DNA from: Gemmatimonadales bacterium UBA7889
Lineage (GTDB): Bacteria > Gemmatimonadota > Gemmatimonadetes > Longimicrobiales > Gaopeijiaceae
DNA length: 13,583 nucleotides
Reading direction: 5' to 3'
NCBI GenBank assembly: GCA_002501085.1
Contig: DLRL01000102.1
Coordinates: 1-13,583 of the forward strand
Shown piece after piece: positions 1 to 6,042 of this stretch. Positions within the stretch are counted from its first letter, which is position 1. Every line of letters starts with the position of its first letter. Below the pieces are notes generated by a model. The model was not told where the DNA came from. It did not search any database and saw only the letters and a list, made by a program, of their open reading frames with translations. The translations under genes were made by a program, and so were the position numbers.

Positions 1-949
1 TTTCATCGTAATGGTGGGGGGCATGGTCTGTCGCAATAACGTCGAGTGAACCGTCCGCCAATCCTGCTCGTACGGCAGCGACATCTTTTGCAGTCCTAAG
101 TGGTGGATTCATTTTCGCTTCAGTCCTATACCCTTCAACTGCTTCCTCTGTGAGGACCAAATGGTGCGGGGACGCCTCAGCTGTCACCCGTACACCTCGA
201 GCTTTCGCCTGTCGAATCGCGTCCACACCAAACTCTGTAGAAATATGTTGAAGATGTATCTGGCCACCCGTCAGCTCAGCTAGCAAAAGATCACGAACGA
301 TATGAACCTCTTCCGCTGCATTCGGCTTACCCGCCAGACCCAGACGCGTGGACACGATGCTCTCATTCATATGGCGTCCCGCTGACAGGCCAAGGTCTTC
401 CGGATGGTCGGCGACAGGAATGCCAAATGCCTGTGCGTATTCAAGCGCAAGCCGCATCAGCCCAGAATTCATAACGGGATTTCCATCATCAGTGATAGCT
501 ACTGCGCCAGCATCCACCATCTCTCCGATGGGTGCCAGGTTCTCCCCTGCTCTCTGTACCGAGATACATCCTACGGGATAGACCCTAGCAGCTTGAGCCT
601 TCCTGCCTTCGGCCACGATAAACCCAACAGCAGCAGGATCATCGATCGGCGGATCCGTATTTGGCATAGCACATACCGCGGTGTACCCACCCGCTACAGC
701 CGCTTGAACGCCAGTCTCGATCGTCTCCTTATGTTCCTCTCCTGGTTCCCGTAAATGGACATGCACGTCGATCAGCCCAGGCGACACTATGAGACCAGAA
801 CAATCTATGACGTCCGCATCTTCTGGGGCGGAGATGTCTTCTCCAATTGAAGCGACAACTCCGTCGACTAACAGGAGGTCAAGTGTTGCATCTAAACCCT
901 GACTTGGATCCACTACCCGTCCGCTCTTAAGGAAGGCCTTTACACTCAT
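1..949 (-). CDS. pyrC: Dihydroorotase, type I (3' end beyond the window)
   Basis: Catalyses the reversible cyclisation of N-carbamoyl-aspartate to dihydroorotate, the third step of UMP synthesis, in the cytoplasm. My reverse-strand reading gives 316 codons and no stop; the family is usually about 420-430 residues, so roughly the last quarter lies outside. The metal-binding signature HVHLREPG is at residues 63-70 (His63 and His65), followed by MPNT at 95-98, DDG at 154-156, His182, His235 in LQHIST, and Asp308 in ATDHAPHH. All the expected zinc and catalytic positions of the amidohydrolase fold are therefore present and the enzyme looks active. The ATG overlaps the pyrB stop as ATGA, and a strong Shine-Dalgarno AAGGAGG lies at 957-963, seven bases upstream, inside pyrB. 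It is the third gene of the pyrR-pyrB-pyrC operon. Confidence 0.96.
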   Translation of the reverse strand, partial: MSVKAFLKSGRVVDPSQGLDATLDLLLVDGVVASIGEDISAPEDADVIDCSGLIVSPGLIDVHVHLREPGEEHKETIETGVQAAVAGGYTAVCAMPNTDPPIDDPAAVGFIVAEGRKAQAARVYPVGCISVQRAGENLAPIGEMVDAGAVAITDDGNPVMNSGLMRLALEYAQAFGIPVADHPEDLGLSAGRHMNESIVSTRLGLAGKPNAAEEVHIVRDLLLAELTGGQIHLQHISTEFGVDAIRQAKARGVRVTAEASPHHLVLTEEAVEGYRTEAKMNPPLRTAKDVAAVRAGLADGSLDVIATDHAPHHYDE

Positions 950-1932
950 GCCCCTGCCTCCTTCTTTGCTGCTTCGGCGCTACCAGGCTGTCCACCAGCT
1001 AGTAGGTAAAGAACCGCCATGCGTACAGCTACACCGTTGGTAACTTGGTTAAGGATCACTGAGTGAGGCCCGTCTGCAACGTCAGAGTCTATTTCCACCC
1101 CCCGGTTCATTGGGCCTGGATGCAGAATCAATAAATCCTGTGGGGCAAGCTCTAGCCTTCGAGCTGTGACACCCCAGACCCTGTTGTATTCGCGCAAGCT
1201 AGGCACGTAACCCTCTTCCATGCGCTCAAGCTGTAGTCGCAAGACGTTAAGCACGTCTGCCCATTCGATGGCTTCTTCAATCCTCTTGAACACCTTGACG
1301 CCGAGATCACTAATAGCAGAAGGGAGAAGCGTTTTGGGCGCACATACTGCGACTTCTGCACCAAGCTTTAAGAGTCCGTAGATATTCGAGCGAGCAACAC
1401 GTGAATGCAGGATATCACCCACTAAACAAACTTTCAGACCCTGCACACGGTCGCAGTGGTCGCGAATCGTTAATAGGTCTAATAGACCTTGTGTCGGGTG
1501 CTCGTGCCGTCCATCTCCAGCATTTATCACGTTCGAGGGAATCCGATCTGCAAGGAACTTGGCCGCCCCAGAAGATCCGTGGCGCATCACGACCATATCG
1601 ATGCGCATCGCCTCTAGGTTCCGTGCAGTATCAACCAACGTTTCTCCTTTGATAACCGAAGAGCCTGTGGCTGAAATGTTAACTGTGTCGGCGCTGAGAC
1701 GCTTCTCTGCAAACTCGAATGAGACTCTGGTCCTAGTTGATGCCTCGAAGAATAGGTTGACGATCGTCTTACCACGGAGGACCGGAACTTTCTTGATCCG
1801 TCGTTCTGAGATCTCCTTGAACGGTTCAGCTGTATCAAGAATCATCAGAATCTGTTCCTGAGAAAGAGACTCTAGGCCAACAAGGTCCTTGCCTAGCGCA
1901 AGGACTCGTGATGAGGCCATCGCAGCAGTCAT
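946..1932 (-). CDS. pyrB: Aspartate carbamoyltransferase catalytic subunit
   Basis: Condenses carbamoyl phosphate with L-aspartate to give N-carbamoyl-aspartate, the committed step of pyrimidine synthesis, in the cytoplasm. The protein is 328 residues, normal for a catalytic chain. The carbamoyl-phosphate loop STRTR is at 65-69, the active-site loop has Lys95 within VIKGET, HEHPTQGLLD is at 143-152, the Arg232-x-Gln234 aspartate-binding pair is in LRLQ, and HPGPMNRG is at 271-278. A short Ala/Gly/Lys-rich tail ends the protein. No regulatory pyrI gene is visible, so allosteric control by nucleotides is not implied here. The ATG at 1932 overlaps the pyrR stop by ATGA; Met5 at 1920 is an alternative start, but the overlap favours the first. 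Translational coupling to pyrR is likely, since only a partial Shine-Dalgarno (GGAAG) precedes it. Confidence 0.97.
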   Translation of the reverse strand: MTAAMASSRVLALGKDLVGLESLSQEQILMILDTAEPFKEISERRIKKVPVLRGKTIVNLFFEASTRTRVSFEFAEKRLSADTVNISATGSSVIKGETLVDTARNLEAMRIDMVVMRHGSSGAAKFLADRIPSNVINAGDGRHEHPTQGLLDLLTIRDHCDRVQGLKVCLVGDILHSRVARSNIYGLLKLGAEVAVCAPKTLLPSAISDLGVKVFKRIEEAIEWADVLNVLRLQLERMEEGYVPSLREYNRVWGVTARRLELAPQDLLILHPGPMNRGVEIDSDVADGPHSVILNQVTNGVAVRMAVLYLLAGGQPGSAEAAKKEAGA

Positions 1933-2489
1933 ATGGCTTCCGAGTTTATGGTTACGATCTCGACCCCGAGAGCACCATCAATTTCAGGAACGTGGACTTC
2001 GACGCTTTGAGTTTCCAGTAACTCGACATGTTGACCTACAATATCCGGTTGGATCGGAAGTTCCCGACCTCCGCGATCAACTAGAACACACAGGTGAATG
2101 AACTTGGGGCGCCCCCAATCCGTGAGTTCATTTAGAGCGGCGCGTATCGTCCTCCCGGTATGGAGAACGTCGTCAACGAGGACCACCTTCTGTCCGTCTA
2201 CCCCTCTGGGGGGCAGTTTTGATTCGCCTACTATAGGTCTTGGCCCGACCACCATAAGGTCGTCTCGATACAGGGTTATATCTACAAACCCTGCCTCAAG
2301 TGAAACTCCCTCAGTCCGCTCGATCTCTAAGACTAACAATGCCGCAATTTGTGTTCCGCGGCGCTGAATGCCCATCAGGACGAGACCGTCTGTACCCTCG
2401 TTAAACTCCACGATCTCGCGGGCCATTCGAGCAACCGCTCCATGGACGTCAGATTCGTCCATCACTCGTGTGCGGTTGTTTTTATCCAT
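1929..2489 (-). CDS. pyrR: PyrR: pyrimidine operon regulator / uracil phosphoribosyltransferase
   Basis: PyrR proteins bind leader RNA of pyrimidine genes when UMP is high and reduce their expression; most also convert uracil and PRPP to UMP. This 186-residue protein has the type I phosphoribosyltransferase fold. The PRPP loop VVLVDDVLHTGRT is at 102-114, preceded by DITLYRDDL around 70-78, which is typical of PyrR, and followed by the family signature LVDRGGRELPIQPDIVG at 136-152. It is the first gene of the operon, overlapping pyrB by four bases. The ATG at 2489 has no evident Shine-Dalgarno; instead a stable hairpin lies 7 bases upstream. I did not find the Bacillus-type PyrR-binding consensus in the leader, so the mode of RNA control is open. 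Confidence 0.95.
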   Translation of the reverse strand: MDKNNRTRVMDESDVHGAVARMAREIVEFNEGTDGLVLMGIQRRGTQIAALLVLEIERTEGVSLEAGFVDITLYRDDLMVVGPRPIVGESKLPPRGVDGQKVVLVDDVLHTGRTIRAALNELTDWGRPKFIHLCVLVDRGGRELPIQPDIVGQHVELLETQSVEVHVPEIDGALGVEIVTINSEAI

Positions 2490-2495
2490 TTTGCG

Positions 2496-2517
2496 CTGTC
2501 TGGTGAGGACCAGTCAG
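2496..2517 (-). promoter_or_regulatory. Hairpin immediately upstream of the pyrR start codon
   Basis: In the pyrR leader RNA direction the sequence reads CTGACTGGT, then a four-base loop CCTC, then ACCAGACAG. The arms pair at eight of nine positions, with a single A-A mismatch in the middle. The right arm ends 6 bases before the pyrR ATG, so the hairpin occupies the place where a ribosome-binding site would lie, and no Shine-Dalgarno is seen. PyrR in mycobacteria is known to act at the ribosome-binding site rather than by termination; a similar role here is an inference. The loop does not match the Bacillus binding-loop consensus, and no terminator follows it. Confidence 0.4.
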
Positions 2518-2629
2518 GGCCCTCAGTCGATCGTTCGCGGCGAAAAGTTCGACCTTCCTAGTCAATCGGTCAACGACCAAGCAGAGTAACGCTGTACGCC
2601 TTGTCACCAGGTTATGGGATTCCCCATGA

Positions 2630-2659
2630 TTGATTTACCCTCTTTCTCAAACGCATAAT
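2630..2659 (+). promoter_or_regulatory. Candidate sigma70-type promoter of the NhaC gene
   Basis: A -35-like TTGATT (2630-2635) and a -10-like CATAAT (2654-2659, five of six consensus bases) are separated by 18 bases. The predicted start near 2666 would give a leader of about 40 bases before the ATG at 2705. A second, weaker pair (TTGTCA at 2601 with CATGAT) lies further upstream. Bases alone cannot decide between them. Confidence 0.4.
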
Positions 2660-2664
2660 TGAGA
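2645..2664. repeat. Perfect inverted repeat over the candidate NhaC -10 box
   Basis: TCTCAA (2645-2650) and TTGAGA (2659-2664) form perfect six-base arms around the eight-base spacer ACGCATAA. The repeat spans the proposed -10 element in the divergent pyrR/NhaC gap, a usual place for a dimeric repressor site. The spacer is too AT-rich, and the arms too short, for a convincing terminator. The regulator is unknown, and chance occurrence is possible. Confidence 0.3.
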
Positions 2665-2704
2665 GATAGTTAGGCATTCAGCTTTTTACCCAAATCACCA
2701 TCAC

Positions 2705-4612
2705 ATGCCTTTTTTGAGACTAATAACTGCCCTGTCGATCCTTTTGCTTCCTGCAAATATGGGTGCACAAGAACTTTTGGATCCTCCCTTAGTCATCCTG
2801 ACCGATGTCCCCTTCGAGTTGACCCTACAGGGTGTAAGTCAAACTTCGACACAGTATGAAGTGCGAAGCGCAACCGGTTTGATCTTGGCTGAAGGGACGA
2901 TCTTGCCTCAGGGTGTTTCAGTGGTGACGGGCCTTGAGGTCGGATCTATAGAGCAACTTCCCCTTCAAGTACTCATCGGTGACCGCTCGGACGAACTGGA
3001 ACCGACCCTCATCCCGGGGTGGTTTTCAGTATTGCCCCCTATTCTAGCAATCTTACTGGCCCTGATCTTCCGAGAAGTGATCACTGCCCTTTTTGCAGGA
3101 GTGTGGCTCGGTGCTCTGGCGGTCGCGGGATTTAACCCTCTAAAGGCTACAGGTCGACTGATAGACCAATTCGTAGTCCCTGCGCTTGCTGACGCTGATC
3201 ATGTCGCAATCCTCGTCTTCTCGCTCCTGCTAGGAGGTATGGTAGGAATCATCGCTCGCAACGGTGGAACCATGGGCATCGTCGAGAGTGTCACACCCTT
3301 TGCTCGGAGTGCCAAACGGGGAAAGATCGCTACCTGGGCAGCAGGCTTAGCGATCTTTTTTGACGACTATGCGAATACACTGATTGTTGGAAATACAATG
3401 CGACCGATTACTGATCGGCTCAGGATATCGCGTGAAAAACTCGCTTATATAGTCGACTCGACAGCCGCCCCTGTTGCAGCACTGGTGCCCATATCGACTT
3501 GGGTTGGCTATGAAATCAGCCTCATTTCGGATGGGCTACGAATAGCAGCTGAACAGAACCCGAATGGGGCAGACGTGATCCTATCCCAGAACCCCTTTGA
3601 CCTATTTCTCCAGACCATCCCTTTCCTGTTCTACCCCCTACTCGCGCTGCTCTTCGTACTCATGACATCGGTGATGAATCGTGATTTTGGCCCAATGGCA
3701 GAAGCAGAACTGCGAGCAGCAACTAAGGGTGAGCTTCATAGGCCAGGTGCAACGCTCGCTACTGATACGTCTTCAGAGCTAATGAGTCCAAAGAAAGGCC
3801 TAACCCATCGATGGTGGAACGCCACTCTCCCGGTACTAACCGTGATTGTGGTTGTCTTGGCAGGGCTCTACACAACTGGACGCACAAGCGTCGGTCCGGA
3901 TGCTTCTCTGAGAGCGGTGTTCGCTGAAGCTGACCCGTTTTCTACCCTGTTGTGGGGATCACTGGCCGGGTGTCTGGTTGCTATTCTGATCTCAGTTGGA
4001 CAGAGGATGTTGACCATACATGAATGTATTGATGCATGGCTCGGAGGCACGAAGGCAATGATGATCGCGATGATCATATTGACTCTGGCTTGGTCGCTCG
4101 GATCCGTCACAGAAGCAATAGGCACCGCTCAGTACTTATCTCTGCTGTTATCGGACCGTATCCCCTTGGAGCTAATTCCATTGATTGTCTTCGTTACTTG
4201 TGCATTAATGGCTTTTGCTACCGGAACCTCGTGGGGAACAATGGCAATCATGCTCCCGGTTGTAATCCCTCTCACTATCTCCCTCGGTGGGGTTGCCACA
4301 TATCCCGGGGGTGACCAAGCGGCAATTCTTTTAGGAGCAACGGCATCTGTCCTAGCTGGTGCAATTTTCGGAGACCATTGCTCGCCCATATCAGACACTA
4401 CTGTGCTCTCATCTACAGCATCCGCCTGCGATCACATGGATCACGTACGGACCCAGCTACCCTATGCGATCCTCGTGGGAATCATCGGGATGGTCTTAGG
4501 GAATGTTGGCACCGCATACGGGCTGCCCCCGTGGGGGGCATTACTTGGAGGCGTATCCCTGTTATTCCTGTTTCTTCGATTCCGTGGCAGGGTAGTCTCA
4601 GGCGCGGATTAG
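2705..4612 (+). CDS. nhaC: NhaC-family Na+/H+ antiporter with signal peptide and exported N-terminal domain
   Basis: A 635-residue inner-membrane antiporter of the NhaC family, expected to exchange sodium for protons and support pH and salt homeostasis. Hallmarks are FFDDYANTL (218-226) with the following GNTMRPITD, ATGTSWGTMA (505-514), and GDHCSPISDTT (556-566). Many hydrophobic segments run from about residue 106 to 625, broken by a hydrophilic loop near 325-370. Unusually, residues 1-21 look like a cleavable signal peptide ending before QELLDPP. Residues 23-104 form a hydrophilic, beta-rich stretch that would lie in the periplasm before the first membrane helix; ordinary NhaC proteins start directly with a helix. 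No Shine-Dalgarno precedes the ATG. The ion specificity is inferred from family. It stands alone, divergent from the pyr operon and convergent with tadA. Confidence 0.9.
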   Translation: MPFLRLITALSILLLPANMGAQELLDPPLVILTDVPFELTLQGVSQTSTQYEVRSATGLILAEGTILPQGVSVVTGLEVGSIEQLPLQVLIGDRSDELEPTLIPGWFSVLPPILAILLALIFREVITALFAGVWLGALAVAGFNPLKATGRLIDQFVVPALADADHVAILVFSLLLGGMVGIIARNGGTMGIVESVTPFARSAKRGKIATWAAGLAIFFDDYANTLIVGNTMRPITDRLRISREKLAYIVDSTAAPVAALVPISTWVGYEISLISDGLRIAAEQNPNGADVILSQNPFDLFLQTIPFLFYPLLALLFVLMTSVMNRDFGPMAEAELRAATKGELHRPGATLATDTSSELMSPKKGLTHRWWNATLPVLTVIVVVLAGLYTTGRTSVGPDASLRAVFAEADPFSTLLWGSLAGCLVAILISVGQRMLTIHECIDAWLGGTKAMMIAMIILTLAWSLGSVTEAIGTAQYLSLLLSDRIPLELIPLIVFVTCALMAFATGTSWGTMAIMLPVVIPLTISLGGVATYPGGDQAAILLGATASVLAGAIFGDHCSPISDTTVLSSTASACDHMDHVRTQLPYAILVGIIGMVLGNVGTAYGLPPWGALLGGVSLLFLFLRFRGRVVSGAD

Positions 4613-4641
4613 GCAGATTAGCCTAAACACGGTCTAAGAAA

Positions 4642-5124
4642 TCATCGCAGACGTTGAAAGAACGCCCGTAGTAACTCTGCGGATTCCTCGGCACGCACCC
4701 CAGAGGTAAGTTCACACCGGTGATTCAATCTTGGTTCCTGAAGGAGGTTCTTAAGGGAACCCGCCATTCCTGCCTTCGGATCTGCCGCAGCGTAGACCAC
4801 CCGAGGAATCCTAGACAAAACGATCGCCCCAGCACACATAGCGCACGGTTCTAGGGTCACATAGAGCGTGGTGTCTAGGAGTCTCCAGTCTCCCTGTACC
4901 ATCGAAGCCGAACGAATTGTTAGAAGTTCTGCGTGCGAAGTGGCATCAGCATCAGCCACAGTTCGGTTATGAGCCTCAGCCAGTACCTCTGTTCCACGAA
5001 CTAATACTGCTCCGACAGGAACTTCCTCAGTGGATGCGGCTATCTTGGCTAACTCAAGGGCACGCCCCATCCAAATCTGGTCGTCATCAGAGTGTTCTAG
5101 AGTGGAATGGCTAAGCAGGGGCAA
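4642..5124 (-). CDS. tadA: tRNA-specific adenosine(34) deaminase TadA
   Basis: Converts adenosine to inosine at the wobble position of tRNA-Arg(ACG), a normally essential step in bacteria. The zinc deaminase motifs are clear: His64-Ala-Glu66, with His as ligand and Glu as proton shuttle, and PCAMC at 93-97 supplying two Cys ligands. The TadA-typical DPKAGMAGS follows at 115-123. Length is 160 residues, normal for the family. I chose the TTG at 5124 because the only nearby ATG (5070) would start at Met19, just after the conserved Trp18, and would trim the first helix. There is no Shine-Dalgarno, but the gene begins 9 bases after the lexA stop, so it is probably co-transcribed with lexA and translated by coupling. 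It ends facing the NhaC gene. Confidence 0.94.
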   Translation of the reverse strand: MPLLSHSTLEHSDDDQIWMGRALELAKIAASTEEVPVGAVLVRGTEVLAEAHNRTVADADATSHAELLTIRSASMVQGDWRLLDTTLYVTLEPCAMCAGAIVLSRIPRVVYAAADPKAGMAGSLKNLLQEPRLNHRCELTSGVRAEESAELLRAFFQRLR

Positions 5125-5133
5125 CGCGAATCA

Positions 5134-5832
5134 CTAGTGTTGTGTCAAATTGACCTTGGACCCGTTGTCCATTCTTCTGTATAGGCCAATAACGCGCCCC
5201 AGCAGGTCTAGTGTCGGTGGCTCTACGAGGCTCTCATTCTTCCCTGGCTGGAGTGACTCAAGCCTAGCCCCTGCTCCCGTTTCGGTAAAACGGTAGTAGG
5301 AAATTCCCTCACCAAGATCAGCAGCGATAATCGCTCCAGTCTCTAATTCCTCCATACTAGCCGGTGAGATGAGGATGTGATCCCCTTCTTCAACACCGAG
5401 TAAAGCAAGGTCATTGACCGCAGCGACAACTATGAAAGATCCCTCGAGTCCACCCATCCTGCGGTCGACCGAAAGGTGAACTTCCGCATCCTCGATGTGG
5501 AATTCAGAAACAGTTTCTGGGACCCGATCAAAACAAGGGACAGAGACAGTCTGAGTATTGAGATCAATTCCAAGTATTCTCACCCCCCTTGAACGGGACG
5601 GGTCTCGTTCAAGAAAGCCCCTGTCAGCAAGGACCTGAAGGTGCTCCGACACCGTCTTTGTACTCTTGATCCCGAAACGTTTCCCGATTTCGCGGACCGA
5701 AGGTTGGTAGGTATTAGACCGGAGGTACTCGACCATGAAGTTCAGGATTTCCCTCTCGAGTCCAGGGAGTGACTCTACCCTTGCTTCTGGGGCATCGATT
5801 TGCGGCTGAGAAGTTGTGTCTGAGCGAGCCAA
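5134..5832 (-). CDS. lexA: LexA-family repressor with degenerate self-cleavage domain
   Basis: A 232-residue homologue of LexA, the transcriptional repressor of DNA-damage genes. Residues 22-88 form the winged helix-turn-helix (PSVREIGKRFGI at 44-55, then VSEHLQVLADRGFLERD, then SRGVRIL). Residues 97-221 align with the S24 peptidase domain from VPCFDRV to LGRVIGLYRRM. By eye, however, the self-cleavage Ala-Gly after the RV motif is replaced (VPET, 104-107). The position of the catalytic Ser in GDSM is Asp141 (VNDL), and the catalytic Lys before RF is Tyr180 (SYYRF). Such a protein should dimerise and bind DNA but not self-cleave. The gene starts with TTG at 5832; no ATG is available before the DNA-binding domain. 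It leads a likely lexA-tadA operon. The family assignment is firm, but a role in SOS is doubtful. Confidence 0.88.
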   Translation of the reverse strand: MARSDTTSQPQIDAPEARVESLPGLEREILNFMVEYLRSNTYQPSVREIGKRFGIKSTKTVSEHLQVLADRGFLERDPSRSRGVRILGIDLNTQTVSVPCFDRVPETVSEFHIEDAEVHLSVDRRMGGLEGSFIVVAAVNDLALLGVEEGDHILISPASMEELETGAIIAADLGEGISYYRFTETGAGARLESLQPGKNESLVEPPTLDLLGRVIGLYRRMDNGSKVNLTQH

Positions 5833-5883
5833 TATAGAATCTCTGAAGAGCAGTGACTTAGCCCGAATCCTAGCTTGAGGGCG

Positions 5884-5913
5884 ATCCTAATGTGCGCCTC
5901 GGAAGAGTCTCAA
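5884..5913 (-). promoter_or_regulatory. Candidate sigma70-type promoter of lexA-tadA
   Basis: On the reverse strand TTGAGA (5908-5913, five of six -35 consensus bases) is followed after 18 bases by TAGGAT (5884-5889, four of six -10 bases). The predicted start near 5877 leaves a leader of about 45 bases to the lexA TTG. This supports lexA being transcribed separately from glnS, whose stop lies 210 bases upstream of lexA. Confidence 0.4.
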
Positions 5914-5938
5914 GAAAGACCCTGCCAAAAGGTTCTTG
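5911..5938. repeat. Inverted repeat next to the lexA promoter
   Basis: CAAGAA (5911-5916) and TTCTTG (5933-5938) are perfect six-base arms with a 16-base spacer; an inner CCT/AGG pair can also form. One arm overlaps the proposed -35 hexamer. A second dyad, TATTCT-CACTA-AGAATA, lies at 5972-5988. Either could be an operator, for instance for autoregulation by the LexA-like protein, but neither matches the Bacillus-type (CGAAC..GTTCG) or E. coli-type (CTGT..ACAG) LexA box. Confidence 0.25.
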
Positions 5939-6042
5939 CAGGCCTGATCACAATCCATACTCTCTCAACAATATTCTCACTAAGAATACGAACGGATACA
6001 CCTAGTCGAGTTATCAGATAAGGGAGCGGTATATTGGAGGAC

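Noticed and set aside
348..754. Forward open frames over the left end
   Set aside because: They are antisense to the well-supported dihydroorotase gene and encode no recognisable or plausible protein.
2490..2704. Bacillus-type PyrR attenuator in the pyrR leader
   Set aside because: No match to the purine-rich binding-loop consensus and no GC stem followed by a T-run on the reverse strand.
4609..4626. TTAGGC-AGATTA-GCCTAA dyad between the NhaC and tadA genes as a terminator
   Set aside because: Only six base pairs, low GC and no T-run on either strand; it overlaps the NhaC stop codon. Too weak to call.
5588..5613. Inverted repeat CTTGAACG-10-CGTTCAAG inside lexA
   Set aside because: It lies within the conserved codons for LERDPSRSRG of the DNA-binding wing, where Arg/Glu/Leu codon choice can produce it; no promoter context. 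The GAAC..GTTC halves recall Gram-positive LexA boxes, but the spacing is wrong.
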